NCBI RefSeq assembly: GCF_947500125.1
Contig: NZ_CANMRA010000027.1
Location: 1-54,435 of the forward strand
Source of the DNA: an uncultured Kocuria sp.
GTDB taxonomy: Bacteria > Actinomycetota > Actinomycetes > Actinomycetales > Micrococcaceae
Direction: 5' to 3'
DNA: 54,435 bases
A model generated the notes under the pieces. The model saw nothing but the letters and a program-made list of their open reading frames with translations, was not told the DNA's origin and did no database searches. Positions within the stretch are counted from its first letter, which is position 1, and every line of letters begins with the position of its first letter. The position numbers were made by a program, and so were the translations under genes. This document shows positions 42,978-52,210 of the stretch, piece after piece.

Positions 42978-44488
42978 TCCCGAACATCACCAAGGGTGAC
43001 AAGCCGGTCGGGCTGATGAAGTACCTGGTGGGTCCGGGCCGGTCTAACGAGCACACCGACCCGCACCTGGTGGGCGGCTCCCCGCTCATCATGTCGTGGT
43101 ACGACGATGTGCAGCTCAACGAGGACGCCGCGGTGTCGATCGCCCGCGAGGTGGATCTGAACCGGCGGATGCTGGGCTTTGATGCAGACACCAAGCACAT
43201 CTGGCACTGCTCGTTGTCGATCCCGTACCAGGACCGGGAGGTCACCGACCAGGAATGGTCGGACATCGCGGCCCGGTTCATGGACGAGATGGACTTTACC
43301 GAGGCTGGGGCCAAGGCTCCGTGCCAGTGGGTTGCGGTGCATCACGGGCGCTCGACCAAGGGCAACGATCACATCCACATCATGGCCTCCACGATCCGGG
43401 AGGACGGGACGAAGTGGGCCGATGGCAACGACTTCTCCCGGGCGCAGAAGGTCGCCCGGGGGATCGAGAAGGACTTCAACCTCATCCAGCTCGGCAACCA
43501 CTCCGAACGGTGGCTGCAGCAGGGCGAGCTCGTCCGGGACAGCACCCGGGAGCCGACCCGGTTCGCGCTGGAGCGCACCGTGCGCGCGTGCGCGGTGGCT
43601 GCCGAATCGGAGGCCCAGTTCGTCCGTTTGATGCGCCGGGCGAAGCTGCTCGTGCATCCCCGGTTCGCCGCCGGCACCGACTCGGTGGTCACCGGGTACT
43701 CCGTGGCGGAGCGCCCACCGAAAGGGATGCGGCCACTGTGGTTCGGCGGCGGCAAGCTCGCCCAGGACCTCACCCTCCCGTCCCTGCGGACCCGCTGGCC
43801 GGACACCCCCGAGTCCGCCCAAGAGGCATCCGAGGAGTGGATGGCGGCCAAGCGGCACCGTCGCATCGTGCACCCCGACGCCCCCGGTGCGGCCCTGGAC
43901 GAGGAGACCGCCCGACGGTTGGCCGGGGAACTAAAAGAGGTGCGCCGGCGGCTGGTCACCATCGCCCCGGACGACCACCAGTCCTGGGCGCACGCGGCCC
44001 GCGAAGCCTCCGGGGTGTTCGCGGCGTGGTCCCATGCCACTGAGGACGGCCAAGGCCCCTTGGGACGCACCGCCCGCGTGCTCGCCCGGTCGGCGCACCG
44101 ATCCGGGGTGAAGATCACCACCCCATTGGAGGCGCCGCTGCGTACCAGTGGCACCACCGCGTTCCTGCTGGCGGCCACGCGCGCCCCGTCCCCGGCGGCC
44201 CAGGCGCTGATCATGAACCAGATGCTGCGGATGACCCAGGCGTTCTACGAGATGCACCAGGCCAACAAAGACCTGCGCGAGACCCAGCTCATCAACGACG
44301 CCTTCGAGCAGCACCTGGCCGCCGTCGCCGAGCCTCTGCCGGAGGTCGGGACCTCCGCGCCGGCGCGTTCGGCCTCCCACGCTGGCCCCGCGCGTGAGCG
44401 CGGTGCGCTGCGGGAAACCCAAGGACCCACCGCCACGGTGCGCCCCTACGTTGACCACACCCGCCCAGAGCACGGAATGGAGCTGTAG
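42974..44488 (+). CDS. Relaxase/mobilization nuclease (MobA/VirD2-like)
   Basis: A 504-aa relaxase. KGNDHIHIMAST gives the metal-binding HxH at 133-135, the third motif of MOB relaxases. A catalytic tyrosine in motif I is at Tyr17 (GLMKYLVG) in the expected N-terminal position. Residues beyond about 230 are a less conserved tail with helix-rich content. It nicks oriT and carries the strand into a recipient when a conjugative system is provided in trans; no type IV secretion genes are in view. It overlaps mobC and is followed by the accessory protein 4 nt on. Confidence 0.9.
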   Translation: MIPNITKGDKPVGLMKYLVGPGRSNEHTDPHLVGGSPLIMSWYDDVQLNEDAAVSIAREVDLNRRMLGFDADTKHIWHCSLSIPYQDREVTDQEWSDIAARFMDEMDFTEAGAKAPCQWVAVHHGRSTKGNDHIHIMASTIREDGTKWADGNDFSRAQKVARGIEKDFNLIQLGNHSERWLQQGELVRDSTREPTRFALERTVRACAVAAESEAQFVRLMRRAKLLVHPRFAAGTDSVVTGYSVAERPPKGMRPLWFGGGKLAQDLTLPSLRTRWPDTPESAQEASEEWMAAKRHRRIVHPDAPGAALDEETARRLAGELKEVRRRLVTIAPDDHQSWAHAAREASGVFAAWSHATEDGQGPLGRTARVLARSAHRSGVKITTPLEAPLRTSGTTAFLLAATRAPSPAAQALIMNQMLRMTQAFYEMHQANKDLRETQLINDAFEQHLAAVAEPLPEVGTSAPARSASHAGPARERGALRETQGPTATVRPYVDHTRPEHGMEL

Positions 44489-44492
44489 CGAC

Positions 44493-45263
44493 ATGAGCAC
44501 ACAACCCGACGGCGTGAATGAGCTGCTCTCCCGGGACCTCCAAGCGGCGATGGCCGTGGCCGGGCGCTGGGGCGAGATGATGGCCCGCCAACGCGCCGAA
44601 CGACTCCGCCAACGAGTCATGGAACAGCAGCACCGGCGGCGCGAGCTCGAGGAGCGCTTCGAGGCCGAACGCGCCATCATGCGCGCCGAGCTGGCGCCGG
44701 TGGACCAGGACCGGTTCTGGGAGACCGCGAAAGCTGAGGACATGGCCGGCCACTACGGGCTGGCCCGCCAGTGGGAGCACCACGACGAGGCCGCCAAGGC
44801 CGCACGCGGACGGATTGAGTCGGAGGTGAAGGATCGCCACGGGCTGAGCGTGGAGGACTACCTCGAGGAACGTACCCCAGAGCCTCAGCGCACGGAATCT
44901 GTTGAGCAAAAGACCACCGCCCGCGAAACTGTCGATGCGCAACGCGACCACGCCGAAGCCGCCCGCCACGCCGCCGTGGCCGCACAAGGCGACCTGCAGA
45001 ACGACACGGACGTCCGCCACGCGGCCGCCGAGGCCGAAGAGTTCTGGGACTCAGGAGACCGTAGGGCGCGCCTGGCCGACAGCCTCATGGCCGCCCTCGG
45101 CGGCACCGAGGAGGGCCGCGACGGGGTGCAAGCCCGAATGGCTGCGGAGCGGGATCAGGGCGCTCCCCCCATAGAGGCAGCGCGATCCACTGAACGTGGT
45201 CCCAGAGCTCGCAAGAACACCGGGCGTGGCGCAGGGCGAGAGCGCGATCTCGGCCTCAGCTGA
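44493..45263 (+). CDS. Coiled-coil mobilization accessory protein
   Basis: A 256-aa highly charged protein in the relaxase operon. It is almost all helix with Ala/Glu/Arg/Gln stretches (ERLRQRVMEQQHRRRELEER, AERAIMRAEL and later AAAEAEEFWDSG). The ATG at 44493 is chosen because it lies 4 nt past the relaxase stop. No domain is recognised; a structural role with the relaxase is inferred. Its last codons and stop lie in a 24-bp perfect palindrome. Confidence 0.7.
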   Translation: MSTQPDGVNELLSRDLQAAMAVAGRWGEMMARQRAERLRQRVMEQQHRRRELEERFEAERAIMRAELAPVDQDRFWETAKAEDMAGHYGLARQWEHHDEAAKAARGRIESEVKDRHGLSVEDYLEERTPEPQRTESVEQKTTARETVDAQRDHAEAARHAAVAAQGDLQNDTDVRHAAAEAEEFWDSGDRRARLADSLMAALGGTEEGRDGVQARMAAERDQGAPPIEAARSTERGPRARKNTGRGAGRERDLGLS

Positions 45264-45271
45264 GGCCGAGA
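45248..45271. repeat. 24-bp perfect palindrome
   Basis: The left arm is TCTCGGCCTCAG and the right arm its exact complement, with the centre between 45259 and 45260. The stop codons TGA (45261-45263) of the mobilization gene and TGA on the minus strand (45258-45256) are mirror images within it. No T run follows, so it is not a classic terminator. Confidence 0.85.
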
Positions 45272-45456
45272 ACGGGGTAGCCGCGTGCCACCCGCGGCTT
45301 CATCGCCCGCCGCGCGTGTTCGTTCCGGGCCCGCACGTCGGGCTGGTGAACGTCAGTGCGCTTTGCGCCTGGAGCGGGTTGTGCGAGCTCCTGCTGGTGC
45401 AGCTCAGCCGGCCACTCGTCTGGCGGGGTGCCGACGAAATCCGTACTGAGACTCAA
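45256..45456 (-). pseudogene. Possible C-terminal fragment of a lost gene
   Basis: A 66-codon open frame with a TTG as its first possible start. It reads FVGTPPDEWPAELHQQELAQ and later KPRVARGYPVLGLS, with sensible codon use. No Shine-Dalgarno or ATG precedes it and no family is recognised. It may be the tail of a gene truncated at the junction between the mobilization block and the catabolic operon. Confidence 0.35.
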
Positions 45457-45483
45457 CCGGAAGCCCCTGCACAGCGCGCAAGG

Positions 45484-46737
45484 TCACCGTCGGGTGGGGA
45501 CCGCATCGACGTTCAGCACAGACTGTGTGAGTACGCGCACGCCCTCCTCGATGTGGGCGATATCGGTCCACTCCTCCGGGCAGTGGCTCCGTCCTCCCGC
45601 TGATGGAACGAAGATCATTCCTGCCGGGGCAAGCCGCGCCATTTCGACACTGTCGTGAGTGGCGCCGGAGTAGAGCCGGACGGCATCATGCCCGATCTGG
45701 GCGGCCGCATCGGCAATGATCCCGGAGAGATCGCCGTCCATGATGGCCGGGAGGTCTGTGTGCCCCCACCTCAGGGAGCTGGACGTGCGGTGCCTGCCAT
45801 CAATCCGATGCATCTCCTGTGCCAACTGGTCCTGTAACGCGTCGAGCACGGTGCCCTCCGGGCTGCGGAACTCTCCGGTCACTCGTGCCTGTTCGGAGAT
45901 GACGTTCGTGAGCGGACTCGAAGTGGTGACAGTACCTACCGTCCCGACCGTGTCCCGGCCGGCGGCTGCTATGCGTTGTACGGCCAGTACTGCATCGGCG
46001 GCACAGCACATGGCATCCTGGCGGGTTTCCATCGGTGTGGTGCCGGCATGGTCGCGACGTCCGTGGACGTCGAGAACAAAGGTGCTGATCCCACACACTC
46101 GCGTCACTACGCCGATGCCCACTCCCTCCTGCTCCAGAACCGGCCCTTGCTCGATGTGCAGCTCGAGGTAGGCCGCGACTTCCTTGGTGTCCCATCGGCA
46201 GCTCGACGCACGCTCCGGGGCGTGTCCTGCGGAACTCAACAGCTCGGCCAGCGTGAAGCCGGTGTCGTCCGCCGCACTGAGATGCTCTGGGGTGAGGGCG
46301 CCCGCGATGGCGCGTGACCCGACCAGCTTCACCCCTTGAGCATTGCCTTCCTCGTTGGCGAAGTCGACGACTCTCAACTGGTGATGCAGGCGGATTCCGG
46401 CTCGCTGGAGCGTGCGGACCACTTCGATGGCTCCGAGAACACCGATGATTCCGTCGAAGCGGCCACCGCCGGGCACTGTGTCTGTATGGCTGCCGATGAC
46501 GATGGCCGGGACCGCCGAGTCCGCGCCTTCGAGCACGCCGATGACATTGCCGACAGCGTCGACGTGCGTGCGGAGACCCGCCTCGCGCATCTGAGTCGCC
46601 ACCCATGCCCGCCCGGCGACGTCGTACTCGCTGTACCCGACCCGTGACCATCCAGGCAGGTCGGGGTCGACCACTGTCGCCAGGTGCGAGAGCCCCTGTT
46701 GGATGAAATCGATCTCGGGGTCCATGTGCGTGGTCAC
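45484..46737 (-). CDS. M20-type Zn amidohydrolase (allantoate/N-carbamoyl-amino-acid hydrolase)
   Basis: A 417-aa hydrolase of the hydantoinase/carbamoylase type. Seen: GSHTDTVPGGGRFDG with the metal-binding His and Asp, VDFANEEGN with the bridging Glu, LELHIEQGPVLEQEG, DHAGTTPM and RSHCPEEWTD near the C-terminus. The pattern separates it from peptidase T and fits N-carbamoyl-L-amino acid hydrolases, allantoate amidohydrolases and beta-ureidopropionases; which one is not decidable here. The GTG overlaps the kinase stop (GTGA). In an operon with nucleoside hydrolase it may finish pyrimidine or purine base degradation. Confidence 0.88.
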   Translation of the reverse strand: MTTHMDPEIDFIQQGLSHLATVVDPDLPGWSRVGYSEYDVAGRAWVATQMREAGLRTHVDAVGNVIGVLEGADSAVPAIVIGSHTDTVPGGGRFDGIIGVLGAIEVVRTLQRAGIRLHHQLRVVDFANEEGNAQGVKLVGSRAIAGALTPEHLSAADDTGFTLAELLSSAGHAPERASSCRWDTKEVAAYLELHIEQGPVLEQEGVGIGVVTRVCGISTFVLDVHGRRDHAGTTPMETRQDAMCCAADAVLAVQRIAAAGRDTVGTVGTVTTSSPLTNVISEQARVTGEFRSPEGTVLDALQDQLAQEMHRIDGRHRTSSSLRWGHTDLPAIMDGDLSGIIADAAAQIGHDAVRLYSGATHDSVEMARLAPAGMIFVPSAGGRSHCPEEWTDIAHIEEGVRVLTQSVLNVDAVPTRR

Positions 46738-47648
46738 GACACCACGCTTCCGAAGGCCGGCGACACCTGCGCTCCGACGTGCTGGGTGCTGGTTGCCGCC
46801 AGGTCTACCGCGCGCCGGACAGCTGACGAGATGGTCGTGCCCGGCTGGGCCAGTTCGTGAGCCAGCGCACCGCAGAAAGCGTCACCGGCTCCGCTGGTGT
46901 CGACCACGTCGACTGGGGGCGCCGGTACCCACTCGACCATTGCGCCGGTCGGATCGAAGATCGCGGCCCCATCGGCGCCGAGGGTCACCACGAGCGTCCC
47001 CTGGAACGCGAGGTGGGCCACACACTCTTGCACCTGCTCCATCGAGGTCGGGGTGGGCCTGCCGGCGAGTTGACCCAACTCCGTCCGGTTAGGCACTAGG
47101 ACGTCGACATGCTTCAGAAGTGGCATCAGCGTCTTGAGGTCCGGCATCGGGGCAGGATTCAAGATGAAACGATGCGGCGTGCGTGCTCGAGCCGCCGCCA
47201 GCAGCGTTGGCACCGGAACTTCGAGCTGTGCCAGCAGCACGTCCTCGGTGCCGGAGCGGACCGTTCGTGAGACCCACTCCTCATCGAGGTCCGCGTTGGC
47301 CCCCGGGTCAACCACGATGAGATTCTCTCCATCGTCCGACACCAGGATGACTGCGGTTCCCGTAGGGGTGTCCTTCGCGCGGAGCGTGTCAGAGGTGTCG
47401 ATGCCTCGAGCCTGCAGCGCGGCCAGGCCGTGCTCACCGTGTGCGTCGGCGCCGACTGCTCCGACGAAGCGCACCCGGCTTCCCAACGCAGCCGCGGCAG
47501 CCGCTTGATTGGCGCCCTTGCCCCCGGGGGAACTGTGGCGACTCCGGGCGAGAACGGTTTCTCCGGCTCCGGGGAGACGGGCCACCCGCAGCGTCGTGTC
47601 GATGTTGAGGGAACCGACGATGCAGACCTGACCCGCGGCGCTGTTCAC
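46734..47648 (-). CDS. rbsK: PfkB-family ribokinase
   Basis: A 304-aa sugar kinase. Seen: N-terminal IVGSLNIDTTLRV, the GGKGANQAAAAAALGS substrate motif near 43-58, VPNRTELGQL, VTLGADGA and the catalytic VDTSGAGDAFCGAL signature with the Asp base near residue 259. It would phosphorylate ribose freed by the nucleoside hydrolase. The GTG at 47648 overlaps the hydrolase stop (GTGA), and its own stop overlaps the next gene, so the whole segment is translated in step. Confidence 0.9.
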   Translation of the reverse strand: MNSAAGQVCIVGSLNIDTTLRVARLPGAGETVLARSRHSSPGGKGANQAAAAAALGSRVRFVGAVGADAHGEHGLAALQARGIDTSDTLRAKDTPTGTAVILVSDDGENLIVVDPGANADLDEEWVSRTVRSGTEDVLLAQLEVPVPTLLAAARARTPHRFILNPAPMPDLKTLMPLLKHVDVLVPNRTELGQLAGRPTPTSMEQVQECVAHLAFQGTLVVTLGADGAAIFDPTGAMVEWVPAPPVDVVDTSGAGDAFCGALAHELAQPGTTISSAVRRAVDLAATSTQHVGAQVSPAFGSVVS

Positions 47649-48589
47649 GACCGCCGGCCCAGGGAGTCGAGGGCCTCCAGGACCAGGGACCAGTAGCGCT
47701 CGGTGTCCAGTGTCATGGCGACCTGGGCATTGGGTGCCTGCTCGGGATACCGCCTGTGCAGGTCGACGATGGTGGTGCCGCGCGTCCATGTGCCGTCCAG
47801 CTCGACGGCCAGGAAGGCCGGGCACCAGACGATGGCCGCGGGATCGATGAGGGCCGCGATCGTGCAAGGGTCGTGCACCGGCGGGGCGTCGAAATCCCAG
47901 ACGCGGTGGTAGGAGGACCCGAAGAAGCCCATCCACCCGGCGCACACCTTTCCGATCTCATGCGTCATGGCCGCCATCCGGTCAACAACGTCCTGAGTGG
48001 CCAGTGCCTGATGGGTGAGATTGAGACCGACCATCCGGATGGGAACCCCGGAGGCCAGGACGATGTCGAGCGCTTCTGGGTCAGCGTAGGTGTTGAACTC
48101 GGCCGTAGGGGTGTGGTTGCCCCGTTCCGTGGAACCACCCATGAAGATCACCTCGCGGATCCGTTCCGCGAGTTCGGGGGTGTCCCGGAGAAGTCTGCCG
48201 ACGTTGGTCATCGGCCCGGTGACCACGAGCGTGATCGGTTCGATGGAGGCACGAAGCGTTCTAGAAAGCAGGCTCACCGCGTCCTCGCTCTGCGGCTCGA
48301 ATCCCGGATCTGGCATGGGCGGCCCGTCCAGACCGCTGACGCCGTGCACGTAGTTGCCCAGAGCAGTCGCCCCATCCAATGGACCGCCGGCGCCGGCGGC
48401 TACTGGGATGTCGGTAGCGCCGGCCAATGTGAGGACCTGGATGGCGTTGCGAGTGGCGTCTTCAACAGAGCAGTTGCCGAAGCACGTGGTGACGGCGAGC
48501 AGTTCCACGGCGGGAGAGCTGACGGCCAGCAGCAGGGCGACCGCGTCGTCGTGTCCGGGGTCGCAGTCGATGATGATCGGCGTGGTCAT
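47645..48589 (-). CDS. Inosine-uridine preferring nucleoside hydrolase
   Basis: A 314-aa nucleoside hydrolase. Seen: DCDPGHDDA at 8-16 (calcium-binding aspartates), the GPMTNVGRLL motif near 128, MGGSTERGN near 153 and the HDP motif in PPVHDPCTIAALID near 243. It cleaves the N-glycosidic bond of ribonucleosides to base and ribose. The ATG at 48589 overlaps the upstream gene's stop (TGATG). Its partner ribokinase follows. The exact nucleoside is not predictable. Confidence 0.92.
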   Translation of the reverse strand: MTTPIIIDCDPGHDDAVALLLAVSSPAVELLAVTTCFGNCSVEDATRNAIQVLTLAGATDIPVAAGAGGPLDGATALGNYVHGVSGLDGPPMPDPGFEPQSEDAVSLLSRTLRASIEPITLVVTGPMTNVGRLLRDTPELAERIREVIFMGGSTERGNHTPTAEFNTYADPEALDIVLASGVPIRMVGLNLTHQALATQDVVDRMAAMTHEIGKVCAGWMGFFGSSYHRVWDFDAPPVHDPCTIAALIDPAAIVWCPAFLAVELDGTWTRGTTIVDLHRRYPEQAPNAQVAMTLDTERYWSLVLEALDSLGRRS

Positions 48590-49338
48590 CACTTGCCCTC
48601 CCCAGCCAGCCAACGCAGCGTGGACCCCACGAGCGGTGCGAAGCCGTCCCAGTCCAGGAACTCCTGCGGGCACCAGTGCGGACCGATGTCGGAGGTCCAC
48701 ACCAGGCTCCGCCCTGATCCGACCTCTCGCGTCGCCAGCAGGACGTCGTCGCCAACGGTGGCGATGACTGAGGCGTCAGGCGTTGCGTGGACCTCGTTGT
48801 AGCCGAGCAGCGCTGGAGCCCCGAGGCACGCTTGTCCCAGAGGGTGGTCCGGCTGCAGCACGTTCACCGGCGCGCCCTGCGGCGCTTCGACCCGGTCGTC
48901 TCCGGCGATCATGGTCACAGGCAGGGTGTCGGCGATGGGGCTGCGGGCGAAATTGGCGATGCCTTGGATTCCCTGAAAGCTGAGGTAGCCCCCGGCCATC
49001 ATGAGGCCGCCGCCATCATGGGTCCACTCTCGCAGCGCCACCAAGGAGTTTTCGCTGCGCTCACCCTTCTTCCACGTCTCCGGGGTCAGCACGAAGGAGT
49101 TGTACCCGATGTCCGAGATGATGACGACGTCATAGGCCGACAGGGCTTGGGCTGTGCGAGGAAAATGGGCTGGGACGTCGTGCCCATACATTTGTTCGAT
49201 CTCGATGCCCTGTTCACCGGCGGCTGCGATGAAGGCGTCCGCGCCGGTGTCGAAGGTCGTGCTGTTGAAGTGGTCGAAGCCCTTGTGGTGGGTTTCGTGG
49301 ACGATCCAGCTCTCGCCGGCGAGTAGAACACGGGTCAT
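48589..49338 (-). CDS. ThuA/glutamine-amidotransferase-like protein
   Basis: A 249-aa protein of the class I glutamine-amidotransferase-like fold (ThuA/GATase-like DUF family). Seen: ESWIVHETHHKGFDHF, VVIISDIGYNSF, GGGLMMAGGYLSF in place of a nucleophile-cysteine elbow, and HWCPQEFLDWDGF. The usual Cys of glutaminase activity is not at the elbow, so amidotransferase activity is doubtful. AAGGAG lies 8 nt before the ATG at 49338. In sugar ABC operons such proteins process or chaperone a carbohydrate; here an unknown role in nucleoside or ureide use is inferred. Confidence 0.7.
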   Translation of the reverse strand: MTRVLLAGESWIVHETHHKGFDHFNSTTFDTGADAFIAAAGEQGIEIEQMYGHDVPAHFPRTAQALSAYDVVIISDIGYNSFVLTPETWKKGERSENSLVALREWTHDGGGLMMAGGYLSFQGIQGIANFARSPIADTLPVTMIAGDDRVEAPQGAPVNVLQPDHPLGQACLGAPALLGYNEVHATPDASVIATVGDDVLLATREVGSGRSLVWTSDIGPHWCPQEFLDWDGFAPLVGSTLRWLAGEGK

Positions 49339-49358
49339 CGGGGTCTCCTTCAGGTAGG

Positions 49359-50405
49359 TCAGCCAGCGGCTGTGACGCGCCCCTCGAAGAGGGCGCGGGG
49401 GTTGTCGACGAGCAATTGGTCGGTAGTGCCACGATCGATGCCGTGCCGGTGCATCCGGGGGACGAAGTACTGCAGGATGTGCCCGTATCCGGGGCCTCCG
49501 TGGCTGCGCAGCAGCGACTTCAGGAAGATGTCCTGAGAGATCAGCAACTGGGCCGCGTGTCCGCGCTCGATCAGGCGCGCCAACCAGGCGGCGTTCTGTT
49601 CGTCGGAGGGGCACTGCACGCCCTGGTCGGCGTAAAACACCTCCATGCCGATCATGTCGAACTGGAGCCAGGCACCGCGGGCCAACAGGCTTTCCTGATA
49701 GCTCGAGTCCGCACCGGAGGGGCCCATGTGGCAGAGGACGACTCGTTCCATGGCCACGTCGAGGCCTTCGGCGATGTCGAGCACTTCGTGGCCGAGTCGG
49801 TACCAGCCAGGCAGATGCACCTGGATCGGCAGATCGGTTTCTTTCTGCGCGAGGAACGCTCCGGTCAGGCTGCGTCGCTCGGCCTGGGTGAAGTCCGCGC
49901 TGACCCCGATCTCCCCGATAATCCCCGGGCGTACCCCGGACTCACCGTGGGTGATGTCCTCGAGAATCCGCTCGGCGATGTGCTCGCTGTCCAGGTGGGC
50001 GACCTCCGCCGGGTGGCTGGCCTCCAAGTAGTAGCCGGTGCCGGCGACGATGTTCACGCCCGTGCGCCGGCTGATTTCGGACAGGCCGGCGAGATCGCGG
50101 CCGCTGCCCAGACCGGAGGTCTCGACGATCGTTCGTCCGCCGAGTGCGGCGAACCGGGCGACTTCCTCGATCGCGGCCTCGTGATCGTCCAGTGTGCAGT
50201 TGTCCTGATTGCCGAAAGGGTCCTGCTTGAGGTCCCACAGGATGTCAGGCGTGACTGGACGTGTGGCGAAGTCGGCAGGATCCCACCCGCGGGAGGTGGT
50301 GCTGTGGGACCAGGAGCGGACATCGTTGAGGATGTGTTCGTGGGTCAGGGTCACACCGAGTTCGGCGGCGCTGACAGGCCCGGTCACCGTCATGACCGCA
50401 GTCAC
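49359..50405 (-). CDS. Phosphotriesterase-family amidohydrolase-like protein
   Basis: A 348-aa TIM-barrel metal hydrolase. Seen: THEHIL with His22 and His24, GEIGVSAD with a Glu at the position of the bridging lysine, QVHLPGW and LCHMGPSGAD with the remaining histidines, and SQDIF with the Asp. The layout matches PTE-like lactonases and phosphotriesterase-related proteins. The start is a GTG at 50405 overlapping the permease stop (GTGA); an ATG at 50393 is possible. With nucleoside and amidase genes, it may open a lactone or ureide ring, which is inferred. Confidence 0.85.
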   Translation of the reverse strand: MTAVMTVTGPVSAAELGVTLTHEHILNDVRSWSHSTTSRGWDPADFATRPVTPDILWDLKQDPFGNQDNCTLDDHEAAIEEVARFAALGGRTIVETSGLGSGRDLAGLSEISRRTGVNIVAGTGYYLEASHPAEVAHLDSEHIAERILEDITHGESGVRPGIIGEIGVSADFTQAERRSLTGAFLAQKETDLPIQVHLPGWYRLGHEVLDIAEGLDVAMERVVLCHMGPSGADSSYQESLLARGAWLQFDMIGMEVFYADQGVQCPSDEQNAAWLARLIERGHAAQLLISQDIFLKSLLRSHGGPGYGHILQYFVPRMHRHGIDRGTTDQLLVDNPRALFEGRVTAAG

Positions 50406-51403
50406 GCGGTGTTCCCCGCAAAGCGGCTGAAGATCTTGCTGTTGAGCAGGATGGCGACCACCAGAATGATGCCTTGCACGATCGGCACCCAGTAGACATC
50501 CACCCCGAGAAGCACCAGGCCGTTGCTGATGATGCCCAACGTCAGTGCCCCGATCGCCGACCCAATGATCGAGCCCCTGCCGCCCATCAGGCTGGTGCCG
50601 CCCAAAACGACAGCGGTGATGACCTCGAGTTCGAACATTGTCCCTGAGTTGGGCGATCCGCTGGAGAGACGAGCCGCGGTCAGGATGCCGGCAAGAGCGG
50701 CCGCGATTCCGGTCATGCCGAGCACTGCCATCCGGATCCGTCGGATGTCGACACCGGAGCGGCGCAGCGACTCAGCGTTGGATCCCACAGCGATGACGTA
50801 GCGTCCGAATCGTGTCTTGCCGAAGACGTACCACGCCAGTAGCACGACGCCGATAGCGATCCACGTCGGGATGTAGAGCCCGAGGAACTTCGCCTGCCCC
50901 AAGGACGTGATCAGCGGCGACTCGATCGGCGCGCTGTAGCCCTCAGTGACGAGCAACGCGACCCCCCGCACAGCGGTGAGGGCCGCCAGCGTCACGATGA
51001 ACGACTGCAGGCGACCGTAGGCGGTCAGTGCGCCGGTGAGCATCCCGATGCCAAGGCCCAGCACCAAAGCCAGCAGCAGGGCCAGTACGGCGCTCCCGGA
51101 GGAGGCCCACAGCCCCAGCGCGGCGGCCGACAACCCGAGGACGGAGCCCACGGAAAGGTCAATTTGGCCTGTAGTGATGACGAAGGTCATGGCCATCGCG
51201 ACGATCACGGTGGGAGCGATCTGGCGCAGGACGTTGACGAGGTTGTCGGCGCTCATAAACGCATCGGCCTGGACGGAGAAGAAGATGAAAAGCACGACGA
51301 AGACCAGGCTGATGGACAGGACACCGAAGTGCTTGGTGGCAAAAGCGGAGCGGGACCCTTTCGCCTTCTGTCGGTTGGCGGGTGCGGCTGTTGTAGTGGA
51401 CAT
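50402..51403 (-). CDS. Ribose/sugar-type ABC permease (RbsC-like)
   Basis: A 333-aa permease with about 9 to 10 hydrophobic segments. Seen: FFSVQADAFMSADNLVNVLRQ near the N-terminus, VVITTGQIDLSVGSVLGLSA and GGRGSIIGSAIGALTLGIISNGL near the C-terminus, both conserved in RbsC-type permeases. It imports pentose, nucleoside or similar compounds with the ATPase and binding protein next to it. It overlaps the PTE-like gene. Confidence 0.93.
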   Translation of the reverse strand: MSTTTAAPANRQKAKGSRSAFATKHFGVLSISLVFVVLFIFFSVQADAFMSADNLVNVLRQIAPTVIVAMAMTFVITTGQIDLSVGSVLGLSAAALGLWASSGSAVLALLLALVLGLGIGMLTGALTAYGRLQSFIVTLAALTAVRGVALLVTEGYSAPIESPLITSLGQAKFLGLYIPTWIAIGVVLLAWYVFGKTRFGRYVIAVGSNAESLRRSGVDIRRIRMAVLGMTGIAAALAGILTAARLSSGSPNSGTMFELEVITAVVLGGTSLMGGRGSIIGSAIGALTLGIISNGLVLLGVDVYWVPIVQGIILVVAILLNSKIFSRFAGNTA

Positions 51404-51412
51404 TGCCTCAGA

Positions 51413-52171
<759 letters not shown>

Positions 52172-52210
52172 CTGCGATGAACCTCCGGGTCAAAGGTGGT
52201 GGGTGGTCGA

